Source: Dokdonia pacifica
Lineage (GTDB): Bacteria; Bacteroidota; Bacteroidia; Flavobacteriales; Flavobacteriaceae
Assembly: GCF_900188275.1 (NCBI RefSeq)
Contig: NZ_FZNY01000011.1
Location: 62,001-126,000, forward strand
DNA length: 64,000 nt
Direction of reading: 5' to 3'
Under the pieces are notes generated by a model. It was not told the origin of the DNA. It did no database searches and saw only the letters and a program-made list of their open reading frames with translations. Positions within the stretch are counted from its first letter, which is position 1. Every line of letters begins with the position of its first letter. This document shows, one piece after another, positions 44,670 through 53,637 of the stretch. The position numbers and the translations under genes were made by a program.

Positions 44670-44711
44670 AAATTTTAATATTAATTAATAATTAGGTTGT
44701 ATAATAGTTGA

Positions 44712-46913
44712 TTATAATTTCTCTTTGATATAATTGGTCATCATGGTGTATAAATGATAACGGGTATTCCCTCCGTAAATTCCATGATTCTTATCAGGGT
44801 AATTAAAATAGGTAAACTGCTTATTTGCCTGCACCAATGCTTCTACCAGTCGTGTAGAGTTTTGCACGTGTACATTATCATCAGCACTTCCATGCACGAG
44901 TAATAAGTCTCCTTTTAATTTTTCTACATGACTTAAGGGAGAGTTACGATCATATCCGCCTGGATTTACCTGAGGAGTTAACATATACCGTTCTGTATAG
45001 ATAGTATCATAAAAACGCCAAGAAGTTACTGGAGCAACGGCAATGGCCATTTTAAAGGTGTCGGCTCCTTGAAAAAGACAATTGGATGCCATAAATCCTC
45101 CATAACTCCAGCCAAATATCCCTATTCTATCAGCATCTATATATTCTCTTTTTCCTAATTTTTCTGCAGCAGCAATCTGATCGATTACTTCATACTTTCC
45201 TAATTCTTTTTGAGTGATTTTTTTAAAATCTCGTCCTTTCAGACCTGTTCCTCTTGGATCTATACATACTACAATATATCCTTCTTGCGCTAGCATTTGA
45301 AACCACATATCATTAGAACTATTCCAAGAATTTTTTACCGATTGTGATCCTGGTCCAGAATATTGATACATAAAAAGTGGATACTTTTTAGTAGGATCAA
45401 AATCAAGAGGCTTGATCATATATCCATTTAAATCTTCGCCATTAATAGGCAATGTAAAAAATTCTTTAGGAGATACTTTATAACTGTTATATAAAGTTTT
45501 TAAGGTCTCATTATCTTTTAACGTCTTAATGAGTTTACCATCTTTTGCATTGTGTAATGTATAACGCCATGGTGTTGTGGTATCACTAAACGTATTTATG
45601 AAATACGTAAAATCAGCACTAAAATCAGCATTATTAGAACCTGCATCTACAGCTAAAGGTGTTTTGTTCTTCCCACTAATATCAATAGCATATATGCCTC
45701 TGTTTATAGAGCCATTTTCGGTACTTTGATAAAAGATACGATTGGATGCTGCATCATATCCATAATATTCTGTTACTTCCCATTTACCAGAGGTTACTTG
45801 CTTTTTAAGAGAACCATCTTTATTGTAATGGTAAATATGATTCCAGCCATCTTTTTCACTGGTCCAGATAAAGCTATTATCTTCTAAAAACGTAAGATTA
45901 TCTGTTACATCTACATAAGCTTGGTCTCTATCTCGAAGAGGTTGTGAGACTTTATTGGTACTTGCATTATAAAACACAAGAACCAAATCATTTTGATTCC
46001 TATTAAGGGTTTGTATAGAAAGGATGTTTGGGTCTTTAGACCACGCTATTCTCGGAATATAATAGGGATCTATATTTCCAAAACTGATCTGCTTTGTTTG
46101 CACGACATTGGTTCCTGTCAAGGCTTCTCCCAAACTGTAAACATGCAAACTTACCTTAGCATTTTCTTCTCCCGCTTTAGGATATTTAAATACGGTTTGT
46201 GTTTGATAGAGTTTATCACCATATACATCCATAGAGAATTCGGGTACATTGGTTTCGTCAAAACGTATATAAGCAATACGTTTTCCATCTGCACTCCAAT
46301 CAAAAGCACGTACAAAGCCAAATTCTTCTTCGTACACCCAGTCTGTAATTCCGTTTATAATGCTATTTTTCTTCCCGTCGAAAGTAAATTGATTCGTTTC
46401 ATTTCTATCAATATCAAAAACATAGAGGTTATTATTTTTTCCGTACGCAATTTTAGTTCCGTCTGGAGAAAATGTAGGCTCTTGAATAAGATCATCAGAT
46501 ACTTTTGTAAGCTTTCGCGAAAGCAAATCATAGACATAATACTCTCCTAATGTCGAGCGTCTAAAAATGGACTTAATCTGTGTAGAAAGCAGCACTTTTT
46601 GCTCATCAGCACTAAACTCATAGGCAATAAAATAATCAAGGCCTTCTATTTCGGCTGTACTTACTGCTGTACGTACTTTTTCTCCACTTTCATAATTATA
46701 GATATCTACCGATGCTACACGAGTATTATTATCAAAGTTTTGTACTGCATATTCTTTTCCATTTGCCATGGAATGTAATGCTTGTAAACGCTCTGTTCTA
46801 AATGTATTGACATTGGGTTTCCATATATCTGCAATGGTAATAGACTTATTTTGAGCCGTAATGATGGGGGTTGCCAGAAGAAAAAAGGCAATCATAAAGG
46901 TAGTGATTCGCAT
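44712..46913 (-). CDS. S9B peptidase, dipeptidyl peptidase IV type
   Basis: 733 aa with a signal peptide (MRITTFMIAFFLLATPIITAQ). An eight-bladed beta-propeller region (about 40-480) has the DWVYEEEFGF stretch with the double Glu that binds the substrate N-terminus. The hydrolase domain contains GWSYGGF with Ser603, HGSADDNVH with Asp678 and NHG with His710. The enzyme releases X-Pro (or X-Ala) dipeptides from peptide N-termini. It is the first gene of the operon with two POT carriers that can import the products. A palindrome core is read as LLSRKL. Confidence 0.95.
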   Translation of the reverse strand: MRITTFMIAFFLLATPIITAQNKSITIADIWKPNVNTFRTERLQALHSMANGKEYAVQNFDNNTRVASVDIYNYESGEKVRTAVSTAEIEGLDYFIAYEFSADEQKVLLSTQIKSIFRRSTLGEYYVYDLLSRKLTKVSDDLIQEPTFSPDGTKIAYGKNNNLYVFDIDRNETNQFTFDGKKNSIINGITDWVYEEEFGFVRAFDWSADGKRIAYIRFDETNVPEFSMDVYGDKLYQTQTVFKYPKAGEENAKVSLHVYSLGEALTGTNVVQTKQISFGNIDPYYIPRIAWSKDPNILSIQTLNRNQNDLVLVFYNASTNKVSQPLRDRDQAYVDVTDNLTFLEDNSFIWTSEKDGWNHIYHYNKDGSLKKQVTSGKWEVTEYYGYDAASNRIFYQSTENGSINRGIYAIDISGKNKTPLAVDAGSNNADFSADFTYFINTFSDTTTPWRYTLHNAKDGKLIKTLKDNETLKTLYNSYKVSPKEFFTLPINGEDLNGYMIKPLDFDPTKKYPLFMYQYSGPGSQSVKNSWNSSNDMWFQMLAQEGYIVVCIDPRGTGLKGRDFKKITQKELGKYEVIDQIAAAEKLGKREYIDADRIGIFGWSYGGFMASNCLFQGADTFKMAIAVAPVTSWRFYDTIYTERYMLTPQVNPGGYDRNSPLSHVEKLKGDLLLVHGSADDNVHVQNSTRLVEALVQANKQFTYFNYPDKNHGIYGGNTRYHLYTMMTNYIKEKL
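46511..46524. repeat. Palindromic repeat, copy 7 (core only, in DPP4 gene)
   Basis: Exact 14-bp core GCTTTCGCGAAAGC with diverged flanks. On the minus strand it is read in the third possible frame, as LSRKL. Confidence 0.88.
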
Positions 46914-46926
46914 AAAAATCGTAAGA

Positions 46927-46957
46927 TTTTAGTAAAGGTTTTCCAATTTTACTAAAA
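46927..46957. promoter_or_regulatory. Inverted repeat in the DPP4 upstream region
   Basis: TTTTAGTAAA (46927-46936) pairs with TTTACTAAAA (46948-46957), starting 14 bp before the DPP4 start codon. It may be an operator or a leader hairpin for the peptide-use operon. Confidence 0.35.
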
Positions 46958-47059
46958 AAAGACCAGAAAACCCGCTATTTGGTGTTAAATACTATCAAAA
47001 TGTTAAGAAATAATCATCATCAAAAATAATACCTAAAACTGCTTTAACAACTTTCTACC

Positions 47060-47067
47060 TATCTTTG
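47060..47067 (+). promoter_or_regulatory. Bacteroidota-type -7 element before mvaA
   Basis: TATCTTTG matches TAnnTTTG, 22 nt before the ATG at 47090; no certain -33 element. Confidence 0.45.
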
Positions 47068-47089
47068 TGATGACTACAAACCATATAGA

Positions 47090-48397
47090 ATGACCAAAAA
47101 AATATCAGGTTTTTCAAAACTATCTAAAAAAGAAAAGATTCATTGGTTAACAGAGACCTACTTTTCTGGAAAAGAAGCCGCAAGCCAACTACTTAAAACC
47201 TATTGGAATTCAGATGAAAAACTACAACAGTTACATGATGAATTTATAGAAAACACGATTACCAATTATTACTTACCACTAGGTGTCGCTCCTAATTTTT
47301 TAATTAATGACACCTATTATACCATCCCAATGGCTATAGAAGAAAGCTCTGTTGTAGCCGCAGCAAGTAAAGCTGCAAAATTTTGGGAAGCTCGCGGTGG
47401 TTTTAAAACAACGGTTTTAGGTACCACAAAAATAGGTCAGGTACATTTTATGTATACAGGTGATGTAGGCGTCTTAGAAGCTTTTTTTAATGAAATAAAG
47501 CCTACACTTTTGGAAGATGCCAAACCTATTACGGCAAATATGGAGAAAAGAGGGGGTGGTATTAAAAGCATTACCTTAATAGATAAAACAGCAACCTTAG
47601 CTAATTACTATCAATTACACTGCACTTTTGAAACCTTAGATGCAATGGGGGCTAATTTTATTAATAGTTGCTTAGAGCAATTTGCACAGACTTTTAAAAA
47701 CGGTTTTGATGCTGATATACGCTTTCGCGAAAGCGAACTCAGTATTATTATGAGCATTTTATCTAATTATGTTCCAGATTGTATCGTTAGAGCTGAAGTG
47801 AGCTGCCCAGTAACTGATCTTACCGAAAAAGGAATTGATGGGGAAGAATTTGCTGCAAAATTTGCACAGGCCATTGCTATTGCAGAAGTAGAACCGTATC
47901 GTGCAGTAACCCACAATAAAGGGATTATGAACGGTATTGATGCGGTAATTCTGGCAACTGGTAATGATTTTAGAGCTATTGAAGCTGGAATACATGCTTA
48001 TGCTTCTAAAGATGGTATCTATAAAAGTCTTACGCATGTAAGCGTCATAGATGGCGTATTTAGATTCTGGATGGACATTCCGTTAGCAGTTGGTACTGTA
48101 GGTGGTCTTACAAAATTGCATCCTCTTGTAAAATGGTGTTTTGAACTACTACAACATCCTAATGCAAAACAACTCATGCAAATTATTGCTGTTGCTGGAC
48201 TTGCACAAAATTTTGCTGCTGTAAAATCACTTACCACCACAGGAATACAACAAGGGCATATGAAAATGCACCTTATGAATATTTTAAACCAGTTTGAAGC
48301 TTCTATCTCTGAAAAAGAACAGGCCGTCACTTATTTTAAAACAAACCCTGTTTCTCATAGTGCTGTGGTGAGTTATATAGAAAAAATCCGATCGTAA
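47090..48397 (+). CDS. mvaA: Hydroxymethylglutaryl-CoA reductase, class II (degradative-type)
   Basis: 435 aa. It interconverts HMG-CoA and mevalonate. Family motifs are present in order: MAIEESSVVAAASKAAKFW (catalytic Glu), DAMGANFINSC, THNKGIMNGIDAV (catalytic Lys) and GIQQGHMKMH (catalytic His). Though class II is called degradative, in Bacteroidota it makes mevalonate for isoprenoids. It is followed without a gap by a GHMP kinase, which fits the same pathway. A palindromic repeat encodes IRFRESE near residues 211-217, so an added loop is tolerated there. Confidence 0.95.
   Translation: MTKKISGFSKLSKKEKIHWLTETYFSGKEAASQLLKTYWNSDEKLQQLHDEFIENTITNYYLPLGVAPNFLINDTYYTIPMAIEESSVVAAASKAAKFWEARGGFKTTVLGTTKIGQVHFMYTGDVGVLEAFFNEIKPTLLEDAKPITANMEKRGGGIKSITLIDKTATLANYYQLHCTFETLDAMGANFINSCLEQFAQTFKNGFDADIRFRESELSIIMSILSNYVPDCIVRAEVSCPVTDLTEKGIDGEEFAAKFAQAIAIAEVEPYRAVTHNKGIMNGIDAVILATGNDFRAIEAGIHAYASKDGIYKSLTHVSVIDGVFRFWMDIPLAVGTVGGLTKLHPLVKWCFELLQHPNAKQLMQIIAVAGLAQNFAAVKSLTTTGIQQGHMKMHLMNILNQFEASISEKEQAVTYFKTNPVSHSAVVSYIEKIRS
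47718..47737. repeat. Palindromic repeat, copy 8 (in mvaA)
   Basis: TACGCTTTCGCGAAAGCG followed by AA: 18 of 20 consensus bases. It is read as RFRES on the plus strand. Confidence 0.93.
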
Positions 48398-49306
48398 ATG
48401 CATTCTTTTTATAGTCACGGAAAATTACTTCTTACTGCAGAATATCTTGTACTAGATGGGGCTAAAGCACTTGCGATTCCTACCAAAAAAGGACAGTCTC
48501 TTACCATTACACCTTTAGATACATCAAAATTGGTTTGGCAAAGTATCCTACACGATGGCACTTTATGGTTTGAAACAGAAATTAGCTTACCGCTATCCCA
48601 GTATATAAAATCGGACAATCCCATCATCCAAAAATTATATGAGGTTCTTACCGAAGCACAATCATTAAATCCTGACTTTTTAAAATCTTCTCAAGGATAT
48701 AAAGCAATAAGCACGTTAGAATTTCCTAGAAATTGGGGACTAGGGTCTTCATCTACCTTGATTGCAAATATTGCACAATGGGCGCACGTAAATCCATATG
48801 AGTTACTTGAAAAAACTTTTGGTGGAAGTGGTTACGATATTGCATGTGCCACATCACATACACCCATTACATACATACGTCAAAAAGCTACTCCAGCTGT
48901 AACACCTATTATATTTAATCCTAGTTTTAAGGATCAATTGTTTTTTATACATTTAAATAAGAAACAAAATAGCAGGGAGAGTATTTCTCACTATAGAAAT
49001 ATAAAAACTGAAGAGAGGGCCATACAAGTCAAAACATTTACGCTATTTACAGAAGCAATGATTGCTTCTCAAAATTCACTTTCTCGTTTTGAAGCATTGA
49101 TCATAGACCATGAGTCTGAATTATCAAAAATAGTACAAACACCTACTGTAAAAAAACAACTATTTCCAGCGTACCCTAAAGCTATAAAAAGTTTAGGAGG
49201 TTGGGGAGGTGATTTTATACTTGCTATAGGTACTTACGAAGAAATGAGCTATTTCAGAGAAAAAGGATATACTACAATACTATCATTTTCAGAAATGATA
49301 CTTTAA
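48398..49306 (+). CDS. GYDIA-type GHMP kinase (mevalonate-pathway kinase candidate)
   Basis: 302 aa. The start HSFYSHGKLLLTAEYLVLDG is the GHMP N-terminal motif, and RNWGLGSSSTLIANIAQW is the phosphate-binding motif 2. GGSGYDIACATS gives the family its name. The C-terminal motif 3 is LGGWGGDFILA. Direct abutment to mvaA (ATG right after the stop) points to mevalonate, phosphomevalonate or mevalonate-diphosphate conversion. Which substrate is used cannot be told from sequence. A strong terminator follows. Confidence 0.9.
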   Translation: MHSFYSHGKLLLTAEYLVLDGAKALAIPTKKGQSLTITPLDTSKLVWQSILHDGTLWFETEISLPLSQYIKSDNPIIQKLYEVLTEAQSLNPDFLKSSQGYKAISTLEFPRNWGLGSSSTLIANIAQWAHVNPYELLEKTFGGSGYDIACATSHTPITYIRQKATPAVTPIIFNPSFKDQLFFIHLNKKQNSRESISHYRNIKTEERAIQVKTFTLFTEAMIASQNSLSRFEALIIDHESELSKIVQTPTVKKQLFPAYPKAIKSLGGWGGDFILAIGTYEEMSYFREKGYTTILSFSEMIL

Positions 49307-49326
49307 GATACACGTATTTAAAACCA

Positions 49327-49358
49327 CAAAAAAAGGATCACTAATGTGATCCTTTTTT
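49327..49358. terminator. Bidirectional terminator between GHMP kinase and ppiD
   Basis: Perfect stem with A and T runs: AAAAAAAGGATCAC (49327-49340) and GTGATCCTTTTTTT (49345-49358), 4-nt loop. Confidence 0.93.
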
Positions 49359-49379
49359 TATATGCTAATGGGTATCCTA

Positions 49380-51497
49380 TTAATAGAATGTACCTCTATA
49401 ATCTTCGATATCTGCAGCGGCTTTTAGCGCTTCAATTACCTTTGTGGTAACAGCTCCTCTAGCTTTCTGTGCTTGTTGTGCAGCATAAGAACCATAATTT
49501 TCTAAGGCTGGGGCTTCTGTTTTCTTAGTTACTTTAATAACATATACACCTCTTTCTCCTTCTATAGGTTCTGAAACATCGCCTTCATTAAGACCAAAAG
49601 CAACTCCAACTACTTTAGGCTCGTCTCCTGCTCCTGCAATATTAGGGCTGTTCATATTTAATGCTCCAGAAGTTTTTACTACTTGATTTTGGCTTTGCGC
49701 AATCGCATCTAAAGTAGTACCAGAAATCTTCGCTTTAATTTGAGCTGCTTTCTTTTGCTTACGTAAAATAGGTAATACACTAGCCGATACATCTTCAGGT
49801 CGTTTTACTCCTTCTTCTACCATACGAGTAACTTGAGCAACAATATATCCATCGTTTACTTGGAAACGCTTGATATCTCCCTTCTCTGTACCTTCTTCAA
49901 AAGCCCATTGTACAATAGAACGTTGTGGTCCCTGCCCAGGAAGGTTTTCATCCATTCTCCCGATATTATTTACAGGTCGAACTGTATAATTACCTTCTTT
50001 AGCTATCGCATCGAAATCTCCATTTCCAGCCGCAATTTCAAATTTTTGTGTTTCTGTATATACATCAGATATTGTTTTATCTGAAGGCGCAATTTCTTTT
50101 GCGATACTAGCAATCTTAAATGTTTTTTGGAAATCTTTCTGATCTAATACTTCTATGATGTGATATCCAAATTGAGTTTCTACTACATCTAAATCACCTT
50201 TATCTCCTTCAAATAAGAAATCATTAAACTCAGGAACGAATTTTCCATACTCAGAGAAATCATATTCTCCACCTTTATCTTTACTTCCTGGGTCTTCAGA
50301 AAAATCTTTTGCTAAATCAGAAAATTTAGATTTATTTCCTTTAATAACGGTAAGTAAGCTATCTGCAAGTGCTTCTGCTTCTTCTTTAGTACGGGTTACT
50401 TGAGCAGATCTACCTTGATATCCTATTAAGATATGACGTGACTTAACAGAATCTGGTAATTGTTTTGTCTCAACAATACGATCTAGTTTCATATAACGAC
50501 CATCTTTATATGGACCGTAAATGGCTCCTTTATCTAATTGAGCAATGGTATCTCTTACAATACCTGCAAGATCTTTTTTGAATCTGAAACGATCTACATA
50601 TGGTAAATCAGAGTTTTCTGAAAGGAATTCAGCTAAATCTTCTGCAACTCTAAATCCTGGAAGTGTATCATTAATTTGTGTAGATCTGTTATAAGATATA
50701 AGCTCATCATTAAGATACGTCATCATAGATTCTTTAAGAACATTCTCATCATCTAAGGTTGCCTTCTCTTCAAATTTCACAAAACGAATATTACGAGTAG
50801 GATCTGTTTGATACTCGTCTTTATGCGCATTTATATAGCTTGTAATTTCAGATTCAGATACTGTAATATCATCATCAGAGATACTTGCGTAAGGAATTTG
50901 TACAAATTGAATATCTACAGCATTCCCATCTAATCTGTAAGCAACTTCTCCATCTTTAAGAGTAGCGCCTAATCCAGCCTTCACTAAATTATAATAGACA
51001 CTTTGCTTTTCTGAATTTGCAAGTGACTCTTCATAATTAACCCAACCTCTGTAATCGTCAGGGTTTCCACTATCTCTTAATGTCGCTATAAATTCTTGCA
51101 TTTTAGCCTCGCTAAAGAATCCATCAGCATCTTGAAATCTAGCATCATTCTGTAATGCGTTTTTAAGAAGCTCCGTAACACGTTCTTTCCCGACACGAAT
51201 ACCTAACTCTTCATACTGACCTTCTAAAACCATACGGTTTACTTCTTGGTCCCATACTGCATTCACCGCTCTTGTCGTTGTACCCGACGGGCCTAAACGA
51301 CGTACTTGTTGCTCTACTTTAAGATCAAATTCTTTTCTGTCTATATCCTCTCCATTAATTGTCGCAACACGGTTTTGCTTTGATGAATCAGATCCTGCAT
51401 TTTTAATCAAATCTGCAAGCACAAAAGAGAAAAGTGCTAATGCAATGATTAGGATTAAAAAGAGTGATCGTTGTCTTATCTTATTTAAAATTGCCAT
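49380..51497 (-). CDS. ppiD: PpiD-type peptidyl-prolyl isomerase, membrane-anchored
   Basis: 705 aa. MAILNKIRQRSLFLILIIALALFS is a signal anchor, followed by a SurA-N-like chaperone region (NGEDIDRKEFDLKVEQQVR). A parvulin domain lies at about 340-450 (SRHILIGYQG; FSDLAKDFSEDPGSKDKGGE; FGYHIIEVLD). A second, degenerate parvulin-like region (about 530-660, MNSPNIAGAGDEPKVVGVAF) follows. The protein helps fold envelope proteins at the periplasmic face. It is the last gene of the minus-strand envelope cluster. Confidence 0.93.
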   Translation of the reverse strand: MAILNKIRQRSLFLILIIALALFSFVLADLIKNAGSDSSKQNRVATINGEDIDRKEFDLKVEQQVRRLGPSGTTTRAVNAVWDQEVNRMVLEGQYEELGIRVGKERVTELLKNALQNDARFQDADGFFSEAKMQEFIATLRDSGNPDDYRGWVNYEESLANSEKQSVYYNLVKAGLGATLKDGEVAYRLDGNAVDIQFVQIPYASISDDDITVSESEITSYINAHKDEYQTDPTRNIRFVKFEEKATLDDENVLKESMMTYLNDELISYNRSTQINDTLPGFRVAEDLAEFLSENSDLPYVDRFRFKKDLAGIVRDTIAQLDKGAIYGPYKDGRYMKLDRIVETKQLPDSVKSRHILIGYQGRSAQVTRTKEEAEALADSLLTVIKGNKSKFSDLAKDFSEDPGSKDKGGEYDFSEYGKFVPEFNDFLFEGDKGDLDVVETQFGYHIIEVLDQKDFQKTFKIASIAKEIAPSDKTISDVYTETQKFEIAAGNGDFDAIAKEGNYTVRPVNNIGRMDENLPGQGPQRSIVQWAFEEGTEKGDIKRFQVNDGYIVAQVTRMVEEGVKRPEDVSASVLPILRKQKKAAQIKAKISGTTLDAIAQSQNQVVKTSGALNMNSPNIAGAGDEPKVVGVAFGLNEGDVSEPIEGERGVYVIKVTKKTEAPALENYGSYAAQQAQKARGAVTTKVIEALKAAADIEDYRGTFY

Positions 51498-51574
51498 CTG
51501 TCAATAATTTATTCTACAATAGTGGGCGAAAATACCATTTTCTTATAAAATAAAAAACAAAAAAGTGATAGGAT

Positions 51575-52873
51575 TTAACCTTCTTGAGGTCGTATCTCAA
51601 TAAGCTCGATTTTTGTATTGGAAGTCTCTAGTATATGGAGTTGTAAGTTATCTATCAATATTGTCTCTCCTACTTCAGGAATCTCTTCTGTATGACTCAC
51701 CACAAGTCCTCCTAAAGTTTCATAGTTTTCACTTTCAGGAAGGTTTAATTTATAGGTTTCGTTTAGATAATCTACTTCCAAACGAGCAGACAAATGATAA
51801 AATCCATCTTGAGTGATTTCTTCCTTTAAATCTATAGAGTCATGTTCATCTTGAATCTCTCCAAAAAGTTCTTCGATTATATCTTCTACGGTCATCATCC
51901 CACTAGTACCGCCATATTCATCTATAACCACAGCAATACTTTTCCTTTTTTTAGTGAGTACATTGAGCACATCTTTTGCGAGCATTGTTTCAGGAACATA
52001 CACAACAGGCATTAAGATACTACTGATTGTTTTAGGCTTTTTAAACAGTGCGAAAGAGTGTACATACCCTATTATATCGTCTATAGTATTTTTATAGACT
52101 AGTATTTTTGAGAGTCCCGATTCTATAAAAAGAGAGGTAAGAGCTGTAGGGCTCATATTTTCCTCAACAGCAATAATTTCTGTACGCGGAATCATTACTT
52201 CTCTCGATTTTACTTCTGAAAACTCTAATGCATTTTGAAAAATCTGAATTTCTGTATCTACTTCTTCATGATTAGATACAGATTCCATTTGTTCTGAAAT
52301 ATAATTCCCTAATTCTACTTTGGAAAAGGCAAGCTGCACCTCATCACCATCCGTTTTAAATAGATATTTAAGAACCATATCAGAAATCCAAATCACAAAG
52401 GAGCTTAAAAAACTAAATAAAACATAAAAGAAATATGCAGGGATTGCGAAAACCTTTAATAGTCTATTGGCATAAATTTGAAAAAATACTTTTGGTAAAA
52501 ATTCTGCTGTGAGAAGAATCACAATGGTAGAGATGATCGTTTGACTAAGCAAACTAAACTCTGAAACAAAAGTAGAAAGCCATTGTAAGTTTTCGCCGAA
52601 AGGCACACTTTCTAACCAATGTTGTAGCACATCTCCCATATAATACCCATATACAACTAAGGCTATATTATTGCCTAGAAGCATGGTTGCTATAAACTTT
52701 GAGGGTTTTTGAGTAAGACGTGCGAGAATTTTAGAAAGAAAGTCATTTTGCTTTTTTTCTAATTCGATATGAATTTTATTTGCCGATATGTAAGCAATTT
52801 CCATACCTGAGAAAAAAGCAGAAAGAATGAGCGAAACACAAATGACCGCTATGCTACTTTCAAGTGACTCCAT
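51575..52873 (-). CDS. CNNM/CorC-HlyC family transporter-like protein
   Basis: 432 aa. A DUF21/CNNM membrane domain (about 1-190, four segments) comes first, then paired CBS domains (about 210-330; SREVMIPRTEIIAV; VVIDEYGGTSGMMTVEDI) and a CorC_HlyC C-terminal domain (about 345-430). Relatives act in magnesium or cobalt export or resistance; the name hemolysin is historical. It starts 1 bp after the stop of a 64-aa gene and belongs to an operon with lptC. Confidence 0.93.
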   Translation of the reverse strand: MESLESSIAVICVSLILSAFFSGMEIAYISANKIHIELEKKQNDFLSKILARLTQKPSKFIATMLLGNNIALVVYGYYMGDVLQHWLESVPFGENLQWLSTFVSEFSLLSQTIISTIVILLTAEFLPKVFFQIYANRLLKVFAIPAYFFYVLFSFLSSFVIWISDMVLKYLFKTDGDEVQLAFSKVELGNYISEQMESVSNHEEVDTEIQIFQNALEFSEVKSREVMIPRTEIIAVEENMSPTALTSLFIESGLSKILVYKNTIDDIIGYVHSFALFKKPKTISSILMPVVYVPETMLAKDVLNVLTKKRKSIAVVIDEYGGTSGMMTVEDIIEELFGEIQDEHDSIDLKEEITQDGFYHLSARLEVDYLNETYKLNLPESENYETLGGLVVSHTEEIPEVGETILIDNLQLHILETSNTKIELIEIRPQEG

Positions 52874-53068
52874 CTAAGGCTGGTTCCTTTTTTCAAATTT
52901 CTTTCTAAAGTGTCTTCTAAAGAAAAACATTCCTATACTAACTACTGTAAAAAACAGGAACAGATAGGCACTATTTCTGTCTTCATTCCATTTTGAAAAG
53001 GTTTCATAACCTGCTAATATTGCTATAATAGCATATATCCATTCTGTGAATTTTGCGTAACGCATCAT
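52874..53068 (-). CDS. Small membrane protein between lptC and CNNM gene
   Basis: 64 aa with two hydrophobic segments (about 9-21 and 30-49) and a basic end (FFRRHFRKKFEKRNQ). It overlaps the lptC stop by 4 bp and ends 1 bp before the CNNM gene, a clear sign of co-translation. No family recognised. Confidence 0.8.
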   Translation of the reverse strand: MMRYAKFTEWIYAIIAILAGYETFSKWNEDRNSAYLFLFFTVVSIGMFFFRRHFRKKFEKRNQP

Positions 53069-53637
53069 TGGTCTTCGGTGGTTTCTTTTACGTATTGTTT
53101 ACTTACGTTGTTTAAAGATACAAAATTTGTAAAGTCTTTGTTTGAGTCAAATAAATCTCCATCATTACGAGATCCATCTGCAGTAATAAGTGTATAAGGC
53201 TGATCAGTAAATATCCAATTACTAGATTGGTCCCAATATAATTGTTGGGCATTTAATGTTACAGAGTCGCTTGTAAATAAGGTTACATCTTGTTGTAAAT
53301 CTATAAGATTGGTATTCTTATAGCGTATGGCATATTTGGAAGTGATGATATTTTCTTTTCCATCGTCATCTATAAAAGTAACCTCTACACCTTCTGGGAA
53401 TTCTTCGTAAGGAAAAGAAGCATTACTAAAATCTTTAAGTAACGGAGTTTTAAGATGTGCCGTCACCTTTCCTGAATCTGTATATTTAAGATTAATACCA
53501 GTTCCTTCTGCAATAGCGGCATCAGATTTAATACGCATTTTACGAATTTCTTCTCCTTTACCTTTACAACTAAAACACAAAGTCACAGCAAAAGCTGTGA
53601 CTAAGTATACTATATATGTAGTTGTTCTTTTTATCAT
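53065..53637 (-). CDS. lptC: LPS export protein LptC
   Basis: 190 aa. An N-terminal hydrophobic segment includes a lipobox-like LCFSC (Cys24), then the beta-jellyroll typical of LptC (NLKYTDSGKVTAHLKTPLL; EEFPEGVEVTFIDDDGKE; ITSKYAIRY; NAQQLYWDQSSNWIFT). LptC passes lipopolysaccharide from LptBFG to LptA in the periplasm. Its start overlaps the TPR gene stop by 1 bp. Confidence 0.9.
   Translation of the reverse strand: MIKRTTTYIVYLVTAFAVTLCFSCKGKGEEIRKMRIKSDAAIAEGTGINLKYTDSGKVTAHLKTPLLKDFSNASFPYEEFPEGVEVTFIDDDGKENIITSKYAIRYKNTNLIDLQQDVTLFTSDSVTLNAQQLYWDQSSNWIFTDQPYTLITADGSRNDGDLFDSNKDFTNFVSLNNVSKQYVKETTEDQ

Noticed and set aside
45993-46550. 185-codon plus-strand open frame
   Set aside because: Fully antisense to the propeller of the DPP4 gene, with no recognisable motif or start region.
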